From Draconibacterium orientale (GTDB taxonomy: Bacteria; Bacteroidota; Bacteroidia; Bacteroidales; UBA12170), in contig DYSN01000029.1 of the NCBI GenBank assembly GCA_020718205.1, positions 1 to 34,718 of the forward strand: 34,718 bases of DNA. Direction: 5' to 3'. Under the pieces are notes generated by a model. That model saw only the letters and a list, made by a program, of their open reading frames with translations. It had not been told where the DNA came from and ran no database searches. Positions 17,003 through 25,890 of the stretch are shown piece after piece. Each line of letters opens with the position of its first letter. Positions within the stretch are counted from its first letter, which is position 1. The position numbers and the translations under genes were made by a program.

Positions 17003-17219
17003 TGATATATTCTCGGAAAATAAAATCTATGGGCTCATTTTTTCAATAGGAAACCTGCATTTGGTAGTTTTACCGATTGACTTGTTATAGCCCATGGAAA
17101 CCCATTCGGTTTGGTGGATGAAATTAAAAACCAATTTTAACGACTTCCTAAGGATCCTGTCACGGTTAACTTTTTTTGATAGGTCGAATTGAAGTATAGG
17201 TTTTGAGACGACAACCGCG

Positions 17220-19265
17220 CTAAGAAATCTTTTTGCCTATTTCGGCTAAAACAATGGAATTGAGCTCGGTAACCTGATAGGTCGATTGCAAATCGGCAAA
17301 GCAGATGGTGAAACTACAGCCCGTTTTCCAATCACTGCAACCATAGGCTTGTTTGCCTTTGAGCATTTTCCCTTTTCCGCATTTGGGGCAAATCAACTCG
17401 TCGGGTTGGGGTTTTTGTGCGGGCTCTTTTTTCTCAGCAGGTTTTTTCTCTGCTTTCTTCTCTGGTTTTTTCTCCTGAGCTTCTTCTGCAAAGCTAATGG
17501 TTCGTGCTGTTTCCTTTTTTACATCGTCGACTAATTGGCTTACCATGGCTTTCATTTCTTCCAGAAACAGTTTTACATCATATTTTCCCCGCTCAATTTG
17601 GCTCAGTTTCATTTCCCACTGACCTGTGAGTTCTGCCGATTTCAGCAAATCGTTCTGAATGGTTCCAATGAGTTCAACTCCGGTATCGGTGGGCACCAGC
17701 GATTTTCGTTTTCTGACGATATATTTTCTCGTGAACAAAGTTTCAATGATGTTGGCGCGGGTGGAAGGGCGTCCTATTCCATTGGCTTTCAATACTTCGC
17801 GCAATTCTTCGTCTTCCACTTGCTTGCCTGCCGTTTCCATGGCTCTCAGCAAGGTGGCCTCGGTGAAATATTTGGGGGGTTGAGTTTGTTTTTTCTCTAA
17901 AACAGGTTCGTGGGGGCCGCTTTCTCCTATCTCAAATTTGGGCATAATCTGTTGTTCTTCCGCATCTTCGTCCACCTGATTGTAGACCGGGCGCCAGCCC
18001 GGACTCAAAATCTCCTTTCCTGTGGCTTTAAAAACAAATTCCACTACTTCGCCGGTAACTTTGGTGGTAGAAATGAGACAATCGGGGTAAAAATTGGCAA
18101 TAAACCTGCGGGTAATGGCGTCGTAAATTTCGAGTTCGGCACCATACAATCCCTGAGCTTTCACCCCCGTGGGAATAATGGCGTGGTGGTCGGTAACTTT
18201 TGAATTGTCGAAAACCCGCTTGGTTTTGGGGATTTTCTTTTCGAGCAAGGTTTGAGTAAACGAGGCATATTCGGTGAGACCACGCAAAATGTCGGGTATT
18301 TTAGGATACTGGTCTTCGGGCAGATAGGTGGTATCGACGCGGGGATAGCTCACCAATTTTTTCTCATAAAGCTGTTGAACAGTTTTTAGCGTTTCGTCGG
18401 CGGTGAGGTTAAATTTGCGGTTGGCTTCCACCTGCAGGCTGGTGAGGTCGAACATTCTGGGGGCAAACTCTTTCCCTTCCTTCTTTTCGAAGTTCACGAT
18501 GGTAAAAATCTCATCGGCAATGAGACGGAGCATTTCTTCGGCCTTTTCCTGCTCCAGAAACCGGCCTTTCTCATAGGCGAAAATTACTTCGCGGTATTTG
18601 GTTTTTACTTCCCAAAAATCAGAAGGCACAAAATTGATGATTTCCAGATGCCTGTGAACAATCATAGCCAAAGTGGGGGTTTGAACACGGCCAATGCTCA
18701 ATACATTTTTTCCGGTTCCATATTTCAGTGTATAGAGTCGGCTGGCATTGATTCCCAGAAGCCAGTCGCCAATGGCGCGGGCACTTCCGGCTTCGTAAAG
18801 ATGCTGATATTTTTCTTCGCTTTGCAGTTTCTGAAAGCCCTCGCGAATGGCTTCTTCGGTGAGCGATGAAATCCAAAGTCGTTTTACGGGTTTTTTATTT
18901 CCGGCTTTGTGATACACCCACCGCTGAATAAGTTCCCCTTCCTGGCCCGCATCACCACAGTTAATGAGCTCTTCGCAGTTGGGGTTATTGATGAGCGATT
19001 CTATAACGTGAAACTGTTTCTTGCTGCCTTCGTTGTCGATGAGCTTGATGCCAAATTTTGGCGGAACAATGGGCAAATCGTATAGTTTCCACCATTTAAG
19101 GCGAGCTTCGTAGTCGTCGGGGGTTTTTAGTGTACAGAGATGCCCAAAAGTCCAGCTCACCCAATAACCATTTCCTTCAAAATACCCGTTATAGCGGGTT
19201 TTTGCCCCCAAAATCTGGGCAATTTCTTTGGCTACACTTGGTTTTTCGGCAATACAAAGCTTCAC
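17220..19265 (-). CDS. topB: DNA topoisomerase III
   Basis: A type IA topoisomerase that passes single strands and decatenates DNA. The 681 residues include a TOPRIM domain with EKPSVAKEIA (Glu7) and NCGDAGQEGELI (102-113). The third acidic position of the usual DxDxE is Gly here, a variant I associate with this TopB group. The active-site Tyr307 lies in VSYPRVDTTYLP. The TopB core continues to about residue 580, followed by a lysine/glutamate-rich linker (EEAQEKKPEKKAEKKPAEKK) and a C-terminal zinc ribbon (CPKCGKGKML, about 640-670). The start codon is GTG, not ATG. A -7 box 20 bases upstream supports it. It looks like a chromosomal gene with no mobile element genes around it. Confidence 0.95.
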   Translation of the reverse strand: MKLCIAEKPSVAKEIAQILGAKTRYNGYFEGNGYWVSWTFGHLCTLKTPDDYEARLKWWKLYDLPIVPPKFGIKLIDNEGSKKQFHVIESLINNPNCEELINCGDAGQEGELIQRWVYHKAGNKKPVKRLWISSLTEEAIREGFQKLQSEEKYQHLYEAGSARAIGDWLLGINASRLYTLKYGTGKNVLSIGRVQTPTLAMIVHRHLEIINFVPSDFWEVKTKYREVIFAYEKGRFLEQEKAEEMLRLIADEIFTIVNFEKKEGKEFAPRMFDLTSLQVEANRKFNLTADETLKTVQQLYEKKLVSYPRVDTTYLPEDQYPKIPDILRGLTEYASFTQTLLEKKIPKTKRVFDNSKVTDHHAIIPTGVKAQGLYGAELEIYDAITRRFIANFYPDCLISTTKVTGEVVEFVFKATGKEILSPGWRPVYNQVDEDAEEQQIMPKFEIGESGPHEPVLEKKQTQPPKYFTEATLLRAMETAGKQVEDEELREVLKANGIGRPSTRANIIETLFTRKYIVRKRKSLVPTDTGVELIGTIQNDLLKSAELTGQWEMKLSQIERGKYDVKLFLEEMKAMVSQLVDDVKKETARTISFAEEAQEKKPEKKAEKKPAEKKEPAQKPQPDELICPKCGKGKMLKGKQAYGCSDWKTGCSFTICFADLQSTYQVTELNSIVLAEIGKKIS

Positions 19266-19284
19266 GGGCTGTTTATTTTGGGGG

Positions 19285-19292
19285 CAAAAATA
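19285..19292 (-). promoter_or_regulatory. -7 box of topB
   Basis: TATTTTTG on the minus strand, a perfect TAnnTTTG. Its last base lies 20 bases before the GTG start, giving a 13-base leader, and this supports the GTG. Confidence 0.5.
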
Positions 19293-19409
19293 GCGATTAT
19301 TAACCGATTTAAGAGCCGGGGTTTAGCAGGTGTTCTATGCCATTGCAATACTACAATAAGTCTATGAGCCGGAGTGACCGCGGTTTAAACTCAAAAAGCA
19401 CCGGAAAAA

Positions 19410-19437
19410 TTTGATAGGAATATTTTTTCTATTTTTG
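19410..19437 (+). promoter_or_regulatory. Promoter of the flippase gene
   Basis: TTTG at 19410-19413 and TATTTTTG at 19430-19437 are 16 bases apart, slightly short for the Bacteroidota -33/-7 pair. Predicted transcription start is near 19444. That fits an ATG at 19476 better than the TTG at 19501. Confidence 0.5.
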
Positions 19438-19500
19438 ACGTCGGATAAAAGCCCGATACTCATATAATTTCTCCTATGACAGCTAAAAAAATTAAAATTT

Positions 19501-20811
19501 TTGTCCTTGCTATATAAATTACGACAATCGGAATTTGTACAGCAAGTAGCTATTTTGCTGTCGGGTAGTGCGTTGGCTCAGGTTTTGCCATTTATTGCCG
19601 AGCCTTTTATCACCAGACTTTACACCGCTTCGGAGCTGGGGATTATCACCATGTTTGTTTCGGTGGCTGTTATGTTTTCCATAGTGGCAACTGCCCGCTA
19701 CGAGTTTGCTATTCTGCTGCCCAAATCCGATAAGGAAAGTTTGAATATTGTGGCTCTTTCGCTCCTTATTACTGTGGTTGTTTCGGCATTGTCGTTGTTC
19801 GCCATGTGGCTGCTAAAAGATTGGATGGCAGCACTAAAAGGAAACAATGATTTGGCGCAGTTTTTATGGTATGTACCTTTATCTGTTTTTGCTGTGGGGC
19901 TGTTCAATACCTTTAACAACTGGGCCAACCGGAAAGCCTACACCAGAAATATGGCCATGTCTAAAATTGCAGAAAGTGGTTCTTCGTCGGGTTTTAATGT
20001 AATTTTTGGCTACATGAAACTCGGGAGTACCGGACTGGTTTTGGCATTCCTTATCGGACAGATTGTATCGGTTTTGCCTGTAATTTTTCCATTTCTTCGA
20101 AGAGACTGCAAGCGCATGAGCGAAGTGACCAAATCCGAAATGGTGCATCAGGCCGGGGTTTACAAGAAATTCCCCACCACCCATTCTTTTCAGGCCTTTA
20201 CCGATATGTTTTTTCTAAGTCTTGTGGTTTTTCTTATCAGCTATTATTTTGGCGATGAAATAACAGGATATTACGGAAGAACTTATCGCATTCTACTCGC
20301 TCCATCGGTTTTAATTGGCGGCGTGATAGGACAGATTTTTTTTAGAAAAATCTCTGGTTATAAAGCCAATAGCGAGCCGATGATGGGTATTTTTAAGAAA
20401 ACAGTTTTGTCGTTGTTTCTCATTGGCTTACCCATTTTTACTGCTATCATGATATTTGGTCAATGGCTTTTCAGCCTGTATCTGGGGAGTGCATTTGCAA
20501 TTGCCGGCTTGTATGCCGCCACGCTTGCGCCCTGGATTTGGATAAAGTTCATCACAGGTTCTATTGCCATGGTTCCGGTGGTTTTCAACAGGCTCAATAC
20601 TTCGTTTTTGTTTTCGTCGGTGAGTAATATTTTAATGATAGCAACCATTGTTATTGGCGGGCATTTGCATTGGGAAGTTTCTCATACTTTCGCTTTGCTC
20701 AGCGCCTTACAGATATTGGTTTGGGGATATTATATTTTATGGACGTATCAGCTCGTTCGCCAATATTCCAAATCACTTTCGCTAAACCCAGGGAGCTCAG
20801 TTATTGATTAA
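19501..20811 (+). CDS. Wzx-like polysaccharide flippase, 5' end possibly frameshifted
   Basis: A 436-residue inner-membrane protein of the MATE/Wzx oligosaccharide flippase superfamily, predicted to flip lipid-linked glycan units. The conserved N-terminal helix (VAILLSGSALAQVLPFIAEP, then FITRLYTASELG) is followed by about a dozen hydrophobic segments. The annotated frame can only begin at TTG 19501. An ATG at 19476 lies one frame off, before an A7 run (19485-19491). With one A fewer it would read MTAKKLKFLSLLYKLRQ straight into this protein, a natural N-terminus. Either TTG is used, or the run is phase-variable or a sequencing error. It is followed by a GT2 and an O-antigen ligase gene, so it belongs to a surface-polysaccharide locus. 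Confidence 0.85.
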   Translation: MSLLYKLRQSEFVQQVAILLSGSALAQVLPFIAEPFITRLYTASELGIITMFVSVAVMFSIVATARYEFAILLPKSDKESLNIVALSLLITVVVSALSLFAMWLLKDWMAALKGNNDLAQFLWYVPLSVFAVGLFNTFNNWANRKAYTRNMAMSKIAESGSSSGFNVIFGYMKLGSTGLVLAFLIGQIVSVLPVIFPFLRRDCKRMSEVTKSEMVHQAGVYKKFPTTHSFQAFTDMFFLSLVVFLISYYFGDEITGYYGRTYRILLAPSVLIGGVIGQIFFRKISGYKANSEPMMGIFKKTVLSLFLIGLPIFTAIMIFGQWLFSLYLGSAFAIAGLYAATLAPWIWIKFITGSIAMVPVVFNRLNTSFLFSSVSNILMIATIVIGGHLHWEVSHTFALLSALQILVWGYYILWTYQLVRQYSKSLSLNPGSSVID

Positions 20812-20837
20812 AAAAACTAAGGATATCATATGAGCAT

Positions 20838-21039
20838 GATTAATAAATCACCCACTGGAATGAAATTATTTTAAGGCGAATTACATCTGGCCTTAGCTTT
20901 AAAAAATTAAATAATAACAGATGAAATAGCCAAGATTATTAAATCACTCATTGTAGTGATAATTTTTTTTCATGGCGTATTCCCTGTCTGCCGACAGGCA
21001 GGCATGTGACCTTAATATAAAAAAATAATAACACATGAA
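20838..21039 (+). repeat. Tandemly duplicated leader before the GT2 gene
   Basis: Two imperfect copies of about 95 and 105 bases lie head to tail. Copy 1 starts GATTAATAAATCACCCA (20838) and ends AATAATAACAGATGAA (to 20925). Copy 2 starts GATTATTAAATCACTCA (20934) and ends AATAATAACACATGAA (to 21039). The ATG of copy 2 is the GT2 start codon. The ATG of copy 1 is followed at once by AAA and TAG. Copy 2 also carries about 20 extra bases including a palindrome. The 223-base gap otherwise holds nothing. Confidence 0.65.
20983..20998. repeat. Short GC-rich palindrome inserted in leader copy 2
   Basis: CCTGTC-TGCC-GACAGG, perfect 6-base arms, continued by CAGGC. It is absent from leader copy 1 and much richer in GC than its surroundings. 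It resembles the dispersed CTGCC/GGCAG palindromes I recall from Bacteroidota genomes. Confidence 0.5.
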
Positions 21040-22030
21040 TAAATTGAGTTTGATACTCTTTCTCAGGCAGCCGGAATTCTGGCTCGATGGGCATCTCAGG
21101 GCACTTGCTGAGCTGGAAAAGCCTGCCGAAAGCCTGGAACTGATGATTGTTTCTTCCAAAGAAACCGGACAGTTGGCTGAACGGCTGAAAAAGGCAGCGG
21201 GTCAAAAATTTGAGCTAAAATTTATAAGTTCATCGCCCAACGAGGTTAGTGCTTTAAATGATGCGATAAAAAAATCCACCGGCGAAATTGTTTTTTTTCT
21301 GAATGAGAATATTGTTTATCCAGCCAATTATCTGGTGAAGATGTTAGGCATTATGGAGCAGGAGAGCGCAGATAAAATTGCAGGAAAATGGATTTCAATA
21401 CCGGCAGGAAATCAACTATTTGCCCAAAGTATTGCCGAGGTTTTAAAAAGCGGTTTTGTGGTTGGAAATACACCTTTCAAAATTCAAACCACCAAAATAA
21501 CCCAAACTCATTTTTTGTCCTATGGTTGCGTTAAACGCGAAGCACTGGAGAAATATGGGTTGTTCGACGAGCGACTGCTCATGAATTTCGATTACGAGTG
21601 GACCTTGAGAGCCATTCGGGGAGGGGCAAAAACTTTGTTCATTCCCGATATTAAACTGGATTATACAGCTCCTTCAAGCCTTGGCAAATTGATTCAGTAT
21701 TTTTATCAATCAGCCTTTAACAAGCCTTTGGAGAATAAAATATCGGGGAGCAAACCCACATTGGCGCAGTTAATCCCTGTTATATTGTTCATTTTCTTTG
21801 GGTTAACGGGAATTTTATCTCTGTTTAGTCAACCTGCCTTATTGTTTTTTGCAACGGGTTTGATGGTTTATTTTTTCAAAGTCACCTGGGAAGCATTCGG
21901 AGTGAGTGTGAGCAGCGATAAAAGCCGGCATATTATCACTTCAATTTTCTTTTTTCCACTCATTCATTTCGCCTATGCTTTGGGTTATATTTTGGGTTAT
22001 TTTAGCCCCATAATCAGGCAGCAGAAATAA
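21035..22030 (+). CDS. Family 2 glycosyltransferase with C-terminal membrane segments
   Basis: The 331-residue protein has a GT-A fold glycosyltransferase domain over about 1-225: ELMIVSSKETG, then STGEIVFFLNENIVYPANYL, and the acceptor-side motif FDERLLMNFDYEWTLRAIRGG. Two to three hydrophobic segments follow from about 245, so it is membrane anchored with the catalytic domain in the cytoplasm. The usual DxD metal site is replaced by Asn-Glu-Asn in FFLNENI, which raises doubt about metal-dependent activity. It sits between the flippase and the O-antigen ligase genes, with a 9-base gap to the latter, and should act in building the same glycan. Donor and acceptor are unknown. Confidence 0.85.
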   Translation: MNKLSLILFLRQPEFWLDGHLRALAELEKPAESLELMIVSSKETGQLAERLKKAAGQKFELKFISSSPNEVSALNDAIKKSTGEIVFFLNENIVYPANYLVKMLGIMEQESADKIAGKWISIPAGNQLFAQSIAEVLKSGFVVGNTPFKIQTTKITQTHFLSYGCVKREALEKYGLFDERLLMNFDYEWTLRAIRGGAKTLFIPDIKLDYTAPSSLGKLIQYFYQSAFNKPLENKISGSKPTLAQLIPVILFIFFGLTGILSLFSQPALLFFATGLMVYFFKVTWEAFGVSVSSDKSRHIITSIFFFPLIHFAYALGYILGYFSPIIRQQK

Positions 22031-22039
22031 TATCAATTT

Positions 22040-23287
22040 ATGGCATCCAGTTTAAAACGTGAAAATTATTTCAGAGTCATCTACATAGCACTGATGATAC
22101 TCTATTTTATTTCCAGCATCACGCCTTTCTGGCATCTGATGCCATTGATGGGTCTTTTGATGTTTATCCTGGTAATGGTTTATAATCCATTAAAAACCAC
22201 CGCTTCATTGTTGTGGAAAAACATGAAACCTGTTTTAATTTTCAGCGCCATGTTTTTATCGGTTTTGGTGGGCATGACCTATACCGAAAACACGGAATTT
22301 GGCTGGACCGATGTGGTTTTAAAGCTATCGTTTCTTCTTTTTGCCTTGCATTTTGCCATGATTCCGCAGGGTTTTATCAGAAAATCAGACATTTCAATAA
22401 TTCTCAAAGCCTTTATATTCACCGTTTTTGCTGTTTCTATCGAGCTCGTTATCATGTCTGCTTGGCGGTTTCTGGAAACATCCGATTTAAACGTGTTTTA
22501 CTATACCGGGCTCGTTTACTACCAGCATCCCTCATATATTGGGTTGTCCGTGGTTTTTAGCATCATGTATATTCTTCATAACTATATTACAAACAATACA
22601 TTATACAAAAAAACTACCAAATTCCGGTATCTCTTCATGATGGCCTGGATGGTTGTATTTTTATTTTTACTTCAATCGAAGGCGGCCATTCTGACCTATA
22701 TTTTTATCGTAATCCTAGCTCTGGGATTTCTGATTTTTCAAACACGGAAACTGCGGATGGCAATCCAATCTTTGGTCGTGTTATCCATCATCACCATTGC
22801 GGCTACTTTCTTGGTTCCCAATAGTTTGGAACGCTTTTCCGAAGTTCGGAAAAATGCCACCACCCCATCCACCAACAACTCTAATAAGGAATCAACTGCT
22901 GCCAGGGTTCATTTGTGGAAGACCGCCATTTCGGTGATTGGTGAAAAGCCATTTTGGGGTTATGGAACCGGCGATGCCCGCGATGTGTACAATAAAAAGC
23001 TGCTGGCCAACGGGTTTGTTGAGAACAACGATTTTAGCTATAACACACATTCTCAGTATCTTCAATCGCTAATGACAACCGGGTTGCCCGGACTTGTCTC
23101 ACTATTGCTCTTGCTTTTTTATCCCCTGATAGTGGCTTTCAAGCGTAAACAACTACTTTATCTGGGTGTTGTTCTCATCATGATGTTCAACTTGCTGGTA
23201 GAATGTATGTTCGAAAGACAGTTAGGCGTGATGTTTTTTGCCTTTTTCAATGGATTTTTCTTTTTTATTGACCGCGAGCAATCTTAG
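22040..23287 (+). CDS. O-antigen ligase/polymerase family membrane protein
   Basis: The 415-residue integral membrane protein has about ten or more hydrophobic segments. A large periplasmic loop before the last helices (about 265-345) holds the family signature: STAARVHLWKTAISVIGEKP, FWGYGTGDARDVY, and NTHSQYLQSLMTTGLPGL. This matches the Wzy_C/O-antigen ligase (WaaL/RfaL) superfamily, whose members join or polymerise lipid-linked glycans at the periplasmic face. Ligase and polymerase cannot be told apart by sequence alone. It starts 9 bases after the GT2 gene, so they are co-transcribed, and ends 23 bases from the convergent GT4 gene. Confidence 0.88.
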   Translation: MASSLKRENYFRVIYIALMILYFISSITPFWHLMPLMGLLMFILVMVYNPLKTTASLLWKNMKPVLIFSAMFLSVLVGMTYTENTEFGWTDVVLKLSFLLFALHFAMIPQGFIRKSDISIILKAFIFTVFAVSIELVIMSAWRFLETSDLNVFYYTGLVYYQHPSYIGLSVVFSIMYILHNYITNNTLYKKTTKFRYLFMMAWMVVFLFLLQSKAAILTYIFIVILALGFLIFQTRKLRMAIQSLVVLSIITIAATFLVPNSLERFSEVRKNATTPSTNNSNKESTAARVHLWKTAISVIGEKPFWGYGTGDARDVYNKKLLANGFVENNDFSYNTHSQYLQSLMTTGLPGLVSLLLLLFYPLIVAFKRKQLLYLGVVLIMMFNLLVECMFERQLGVMFFAFFNGFFFFIDREQS

Positions 23288-23310
23288 TATCTGCGAGTTA
23301 ATCTGGAGCT

Positions 23311-24531
23311 TTACCCGAATATTTTCAAAAAATTGGCCGCCAGATTCTTGTAATCGTGTTGCAATTGCGCAAAATGTTGTCCGTTTTCCCCCAACTGCTT
23401 TAAAGTCTCCGCATCAAGGCTCATGAGGTGTTTGATGGCCTGAACAACCGCTTTTGGATTTTCGGGTGCTACACTCATTCCACATTGAGCTTCTTCAACC
23501 ATATTATTTCCAGCATCAATGGCTTGAATAACAGGTTTTCCGGCCATCATATAATCTATCATTTTGTTCGGACTTATGCCAAATCTGAAAAGCGGTTCCG
23601 ATTTTAAACCGATATACAGAAAATCCATTTGTGAAAGAAAGGCGGGGATTTCGTTTTTAGAAATGCTGGGGAAAATGAAACATTGATTGAGCTGCTCATG
23701 CGTAATTCTCTGGGTCAGATGGGTTTTTTCCGGCCCTTCGCCCATGATAACAATGGCCATTTCGGGGGGTAATTCCAATGCTGCATCCAGGAGGGTATCC
23801 AAATCGTTGGCCAGACCCAGAGTGCCCGTATAGGCTACAATCCAGCGATATTTGTCGCGGATTTCCTGAATCTTTTGCTGCGTGGTATCATTCAAAACCA
23901 CAGGGTTTTCCCACTGACTCATGACCACCCCGTTGGGAATATAATGCCATTTTTGAAGGTTAAGGCCACGCGAAGCCATGTATTCCCGGGTTTTTGGCAA
24001 CATAGAAACCACAAAATCAGCATGTTTGTAAGCAAAGTCCTCGGCAAATTGCATTAACATAATAAATGGATGCCGGCGCGACATTCCACCCAGTTCAATA
24101 GGAGAAAGCGGCCACAAATCGTGGACTTCGTAAACATGTTTTGCCCCCGATTTCCGGGCAATTTTCCGTGCAACGAAATTGTCGGCGGGATAGGTTGAGC
24201 TGGCTATAACCACATCGGGGTTGTAGGTTTTGGCAATTTCGGCAGCTTTAAAATATATCTTTCTTGTGAAATCGAACATATTCAGAACCCGCTGAGCGCC
24301 ATTGCCTTCGTAGGGACGGGTTTTTATCCATATGTACTCAATTCCATCAATGTTTTGCTTATTGAAATCGTTGGAAATCTGTGGATTGTGGGCGCGGATA
24401 TGGGAAAAATCGGCAGCTAAAACAATCACCATGTGGCCAGAACGAATCCATTCACGAGCCATAAAATATGGCCGGAACTCCATCCCCATTTCGGGCGATC
24501 CTGCGTAATGATTGATTAATAGTATGGTCAT
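23311..24531 (-). CDS. Family 4 glycosyltransferase (WbuB-like)
   Basis: A 406-residue GT-B glycosyltransferase. The N-terminal half begins MTILLINHYAGSPEMGMEFR and includes EVHDLWPLSPIELGG, as in WbuB-type enzymes. The C-terminal half has the nucleotide-sugar site: IVAYTGTLGLANDLDTLLDA, then IMGEGPEK, and GISPNKMIDYMMAGKPVI with the Glu of the EX7E motif replaced by Gly-Ile-Ser-Pro-Asn-Lys context typical of this subgroup. Likely a transferase for surface glycan assembly, cytoplasmic or membrane associated. It is convergent with the flippase-GT2-ligase operon. AGAAGGAT just before the ATG is one of the few Shine-Dalgarno-like sequences here. GATATTTG at 24586-24579 is a possible -7 box. Confidence 0.88.
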   Translation of the reverse strand: MTILLINHYAGSPEMGMEFRPYFMAREWIRSGHMVIVLAADFSHIRAHNPQISNDFNKQNIDGIEYIWIKTRPYEGNGAQRVLNMFDFTRKIYFKAAEIAKTYNPDVVIASSTYPADNFVARKIARKSGAKHVYEVHDLWPLSPIELGGMSRRHPFIMLMQFAEDFAYKHADFVVSMLPKTREYMASRGLNLQKWHYIPNGVVMSQWENPVVLNDTTQQKIQEIRDKYRWIVAYTGTLGLANDLDTLLDAALELPPEMAIVIMGEGPEKTHLTQRITHEQLNQCFIFPSISKNEIPAFLSQMDFLYIGLKSEPLFRFGISPNKMIDYMMAGKPVIQAIDAGNNMVEEAQCGMSVAPENPKAVVQAIKHLMSLDAETLKQLGENGQHFAQLQHDYKNLAANFLKIFG

Positions 24532-24726
24532 ATCCTTCTATAATTAATCCGCTTAATTCCTGAAAACCAATTCCAGTGCAAATATCTTATTTTAAATCAT
24601 AGTTTGAGTGCTTTGGCAACGTGAAGTTTGGGGTTGATTCAAATCTTAATAGAGGGCTGATGACCCGATTTTTAGCCTGGCAAAAAGCTGGCAGATAGAA
24701 GAAAGAAGGGTAACGTAGTAATATGG

Positions 24727-25584
24727 TTATCGCTTTGTTTTTGTGTCGAGGTTTTTAGTAGCCTTGCCATCAGCCAAAACAGTTTTTGCATTAACCGAAG
24801 AAACCACTTTCTTCCCTGTTTTAGCTTCTAATTCTTTCCTGGCTACACTGGCCACATGGCCACCCTGTTTTGCCACCAATTTGCTTTCTTCAAAATCTTT
24901 TGGTTCAACGGCCTGGGAAATGTCTTTGGTAGAAGCTTCGGCTAACATATTCAGAATGAGCTCGATATTGGTCATGTTGTCGCGAAGGTTTTCTTTTTTC
25001 AGACCTTTTAATACTTTGTATTCTTTGGTGGTTTTTCCTGCCCAGGCTTTTGTAATAATATCGGTGAGTGTGGCAAATTGCTGCCCTTCCTTCAACCCCC
25101 GATTTTTCCATTCATCGGTTAATTCTTTCCGTATTTCGATGCTTTTTAGTCGCTGGTTTATCCAGTTTTCCGAGTAACCTAAGCGCAAATATTGCTCCAT
25201 AGCTCTGTCAATAGTCAATTCGGGGTCTTGCATTTCGTCCAATCTTTCGCTGGCCACCTGTGCCAACCACAATTTAAAAGGCTCTGCTTTTGGTGATGGA
25301 ATGGATTGAATAAGTCGGAAAAGCTGCTCTGTATCAGCCACATCTGTTAGATAATACTTGCCATCTGCCGATTGCATTTTCAGTTGTCCCAATTTTTGGG
25401 ACAACTCACTTCCTTCAGTGTTTAGTTGTGTTTTTAAAGCATTCCAGTATTTGCGGGGTCTTGGGCTCTCAGTTAAAACTTCAATAACATCCACAATGGA
25501 GAAAAACCATTTTTCCTGTTCATCATCCCAAATGGTTCTAACTTTTTTGTCTTCAAATAGTTGTATTGCGTTTTGCTGTGTCAT
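24727..25584 (-). CDS. BRO-N domain protein with DinD-like C-terminal part
   Basis: The 285-residue protein has an N-terminal BRO/phage antirepressor domain (about 5-115: IQLFEDKKVRTIWDDEQEKWFFSIVDV in outline, then PRKYWNALKTQL and YYLTDVADTEQLFRLIQSI). The second half, from about 150, resembles DinD (KGLKKENLRDNMTNIELILN, then GGHVASVARKELEAKTGKKV). BRO domains bind DNA in phage and viral regulators, and DinD acts with RecA in enterobacteria, so a DNA-binding accessory role is plausible. The C-terminal tail is Lys/Thr rich and low in complexity. It stands alone, 195 bases behind the GT4 promoter region and divergent from the haem-binding gene. No phage genes surround it. Confidence 0.75.
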   Translation of the reverse strand: MTQQNAIQLFEDKKVRTIWDDEQEKWFFSIVDVIEVLTESPRPRKYWNALKTQLNTEGSELSQKLGQLKMQSADGKYYLTDVADTEQLFRLIQSIPSPKAEPFKLWLAQVASERLDEMQDPELTIDRAMEQYLRLGYSENWINQRLKSIEIRKELTDEWKNRGLKEGQQFATLTDIITKAWAGKTTKEYKVLKGLKKENLRDNMTNIELILNMLAEASTKDISQAVEPKDFEESKLVAKQGGHVASVARKELEAKTGKKVVSSVNAKTVLADGKATKNLDTKTKR

Positions 25585-25890
25585 AATACTTATAATTTGG
25601 TGGGTAATCTGTCGATGGAATTAAAAATTGTGAGGCATAAGCTTCTTGAAAAATTAATGTCCCGAAACCACAAATTTATCATTTTTCGATGCATTAGAAT
25701 GGGTGATTCAGGGTTTTTTATCCACAAAAAAGGCTTTATTTGACTCGTTTTCCTTCAATTCAACATGAGCCCACTTCATTTTTTGCCATTCCATCTCACA
25801 ATAATTGTCAATCCACAAAAAACTTAGTCCCCCAACTTCCAATTTTATTCATATTCTTCTTATTTTAGCCCATCACAAAACGAAGGTAAT
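25585..25890. promoter_or_regulatory. Divergent intergenic region with possible promoter for the haem-binding gene
   Basis: This 306-base AT-rich gap has no gene. TATTTTAG at 25861-25868 is one base off TAnnTTTG, and its last base is 23 bases before the ATG at 25891. ATCCACAAAAAA occurs twice (25720-25731 and 25811-25822). The first copy overlaps TTATCCACA, a DnaA-box consensus, but it is single. Confidence 0.35.

Noticed and set aside
18920..19030. Loss of the middle acid in the TOPRIM DxDxE motif as evidence of an inactive TopB
   Set aside because: DAGxEGE is, as far as I recall, a normal variant in this TopB group, and the catalytic Tyr and the zinc ribbon are intact.
17220..19265. topB as the marker of an integrated conjugative element
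   Set aside because: TopB genes often occur in such elements, but no integrase, relaxase or tra genes lie nearby, and the gene has a local-style promoter.
25718..25726. TTATCCACA, a DnaA-box consensus, in a 306-base AT-rich gap
   Set aside because: A single exact box, with only a weak second match nearby and no dnaA, dnaN or other origin genes. One such 9-mer in 35 kb is not surprising.
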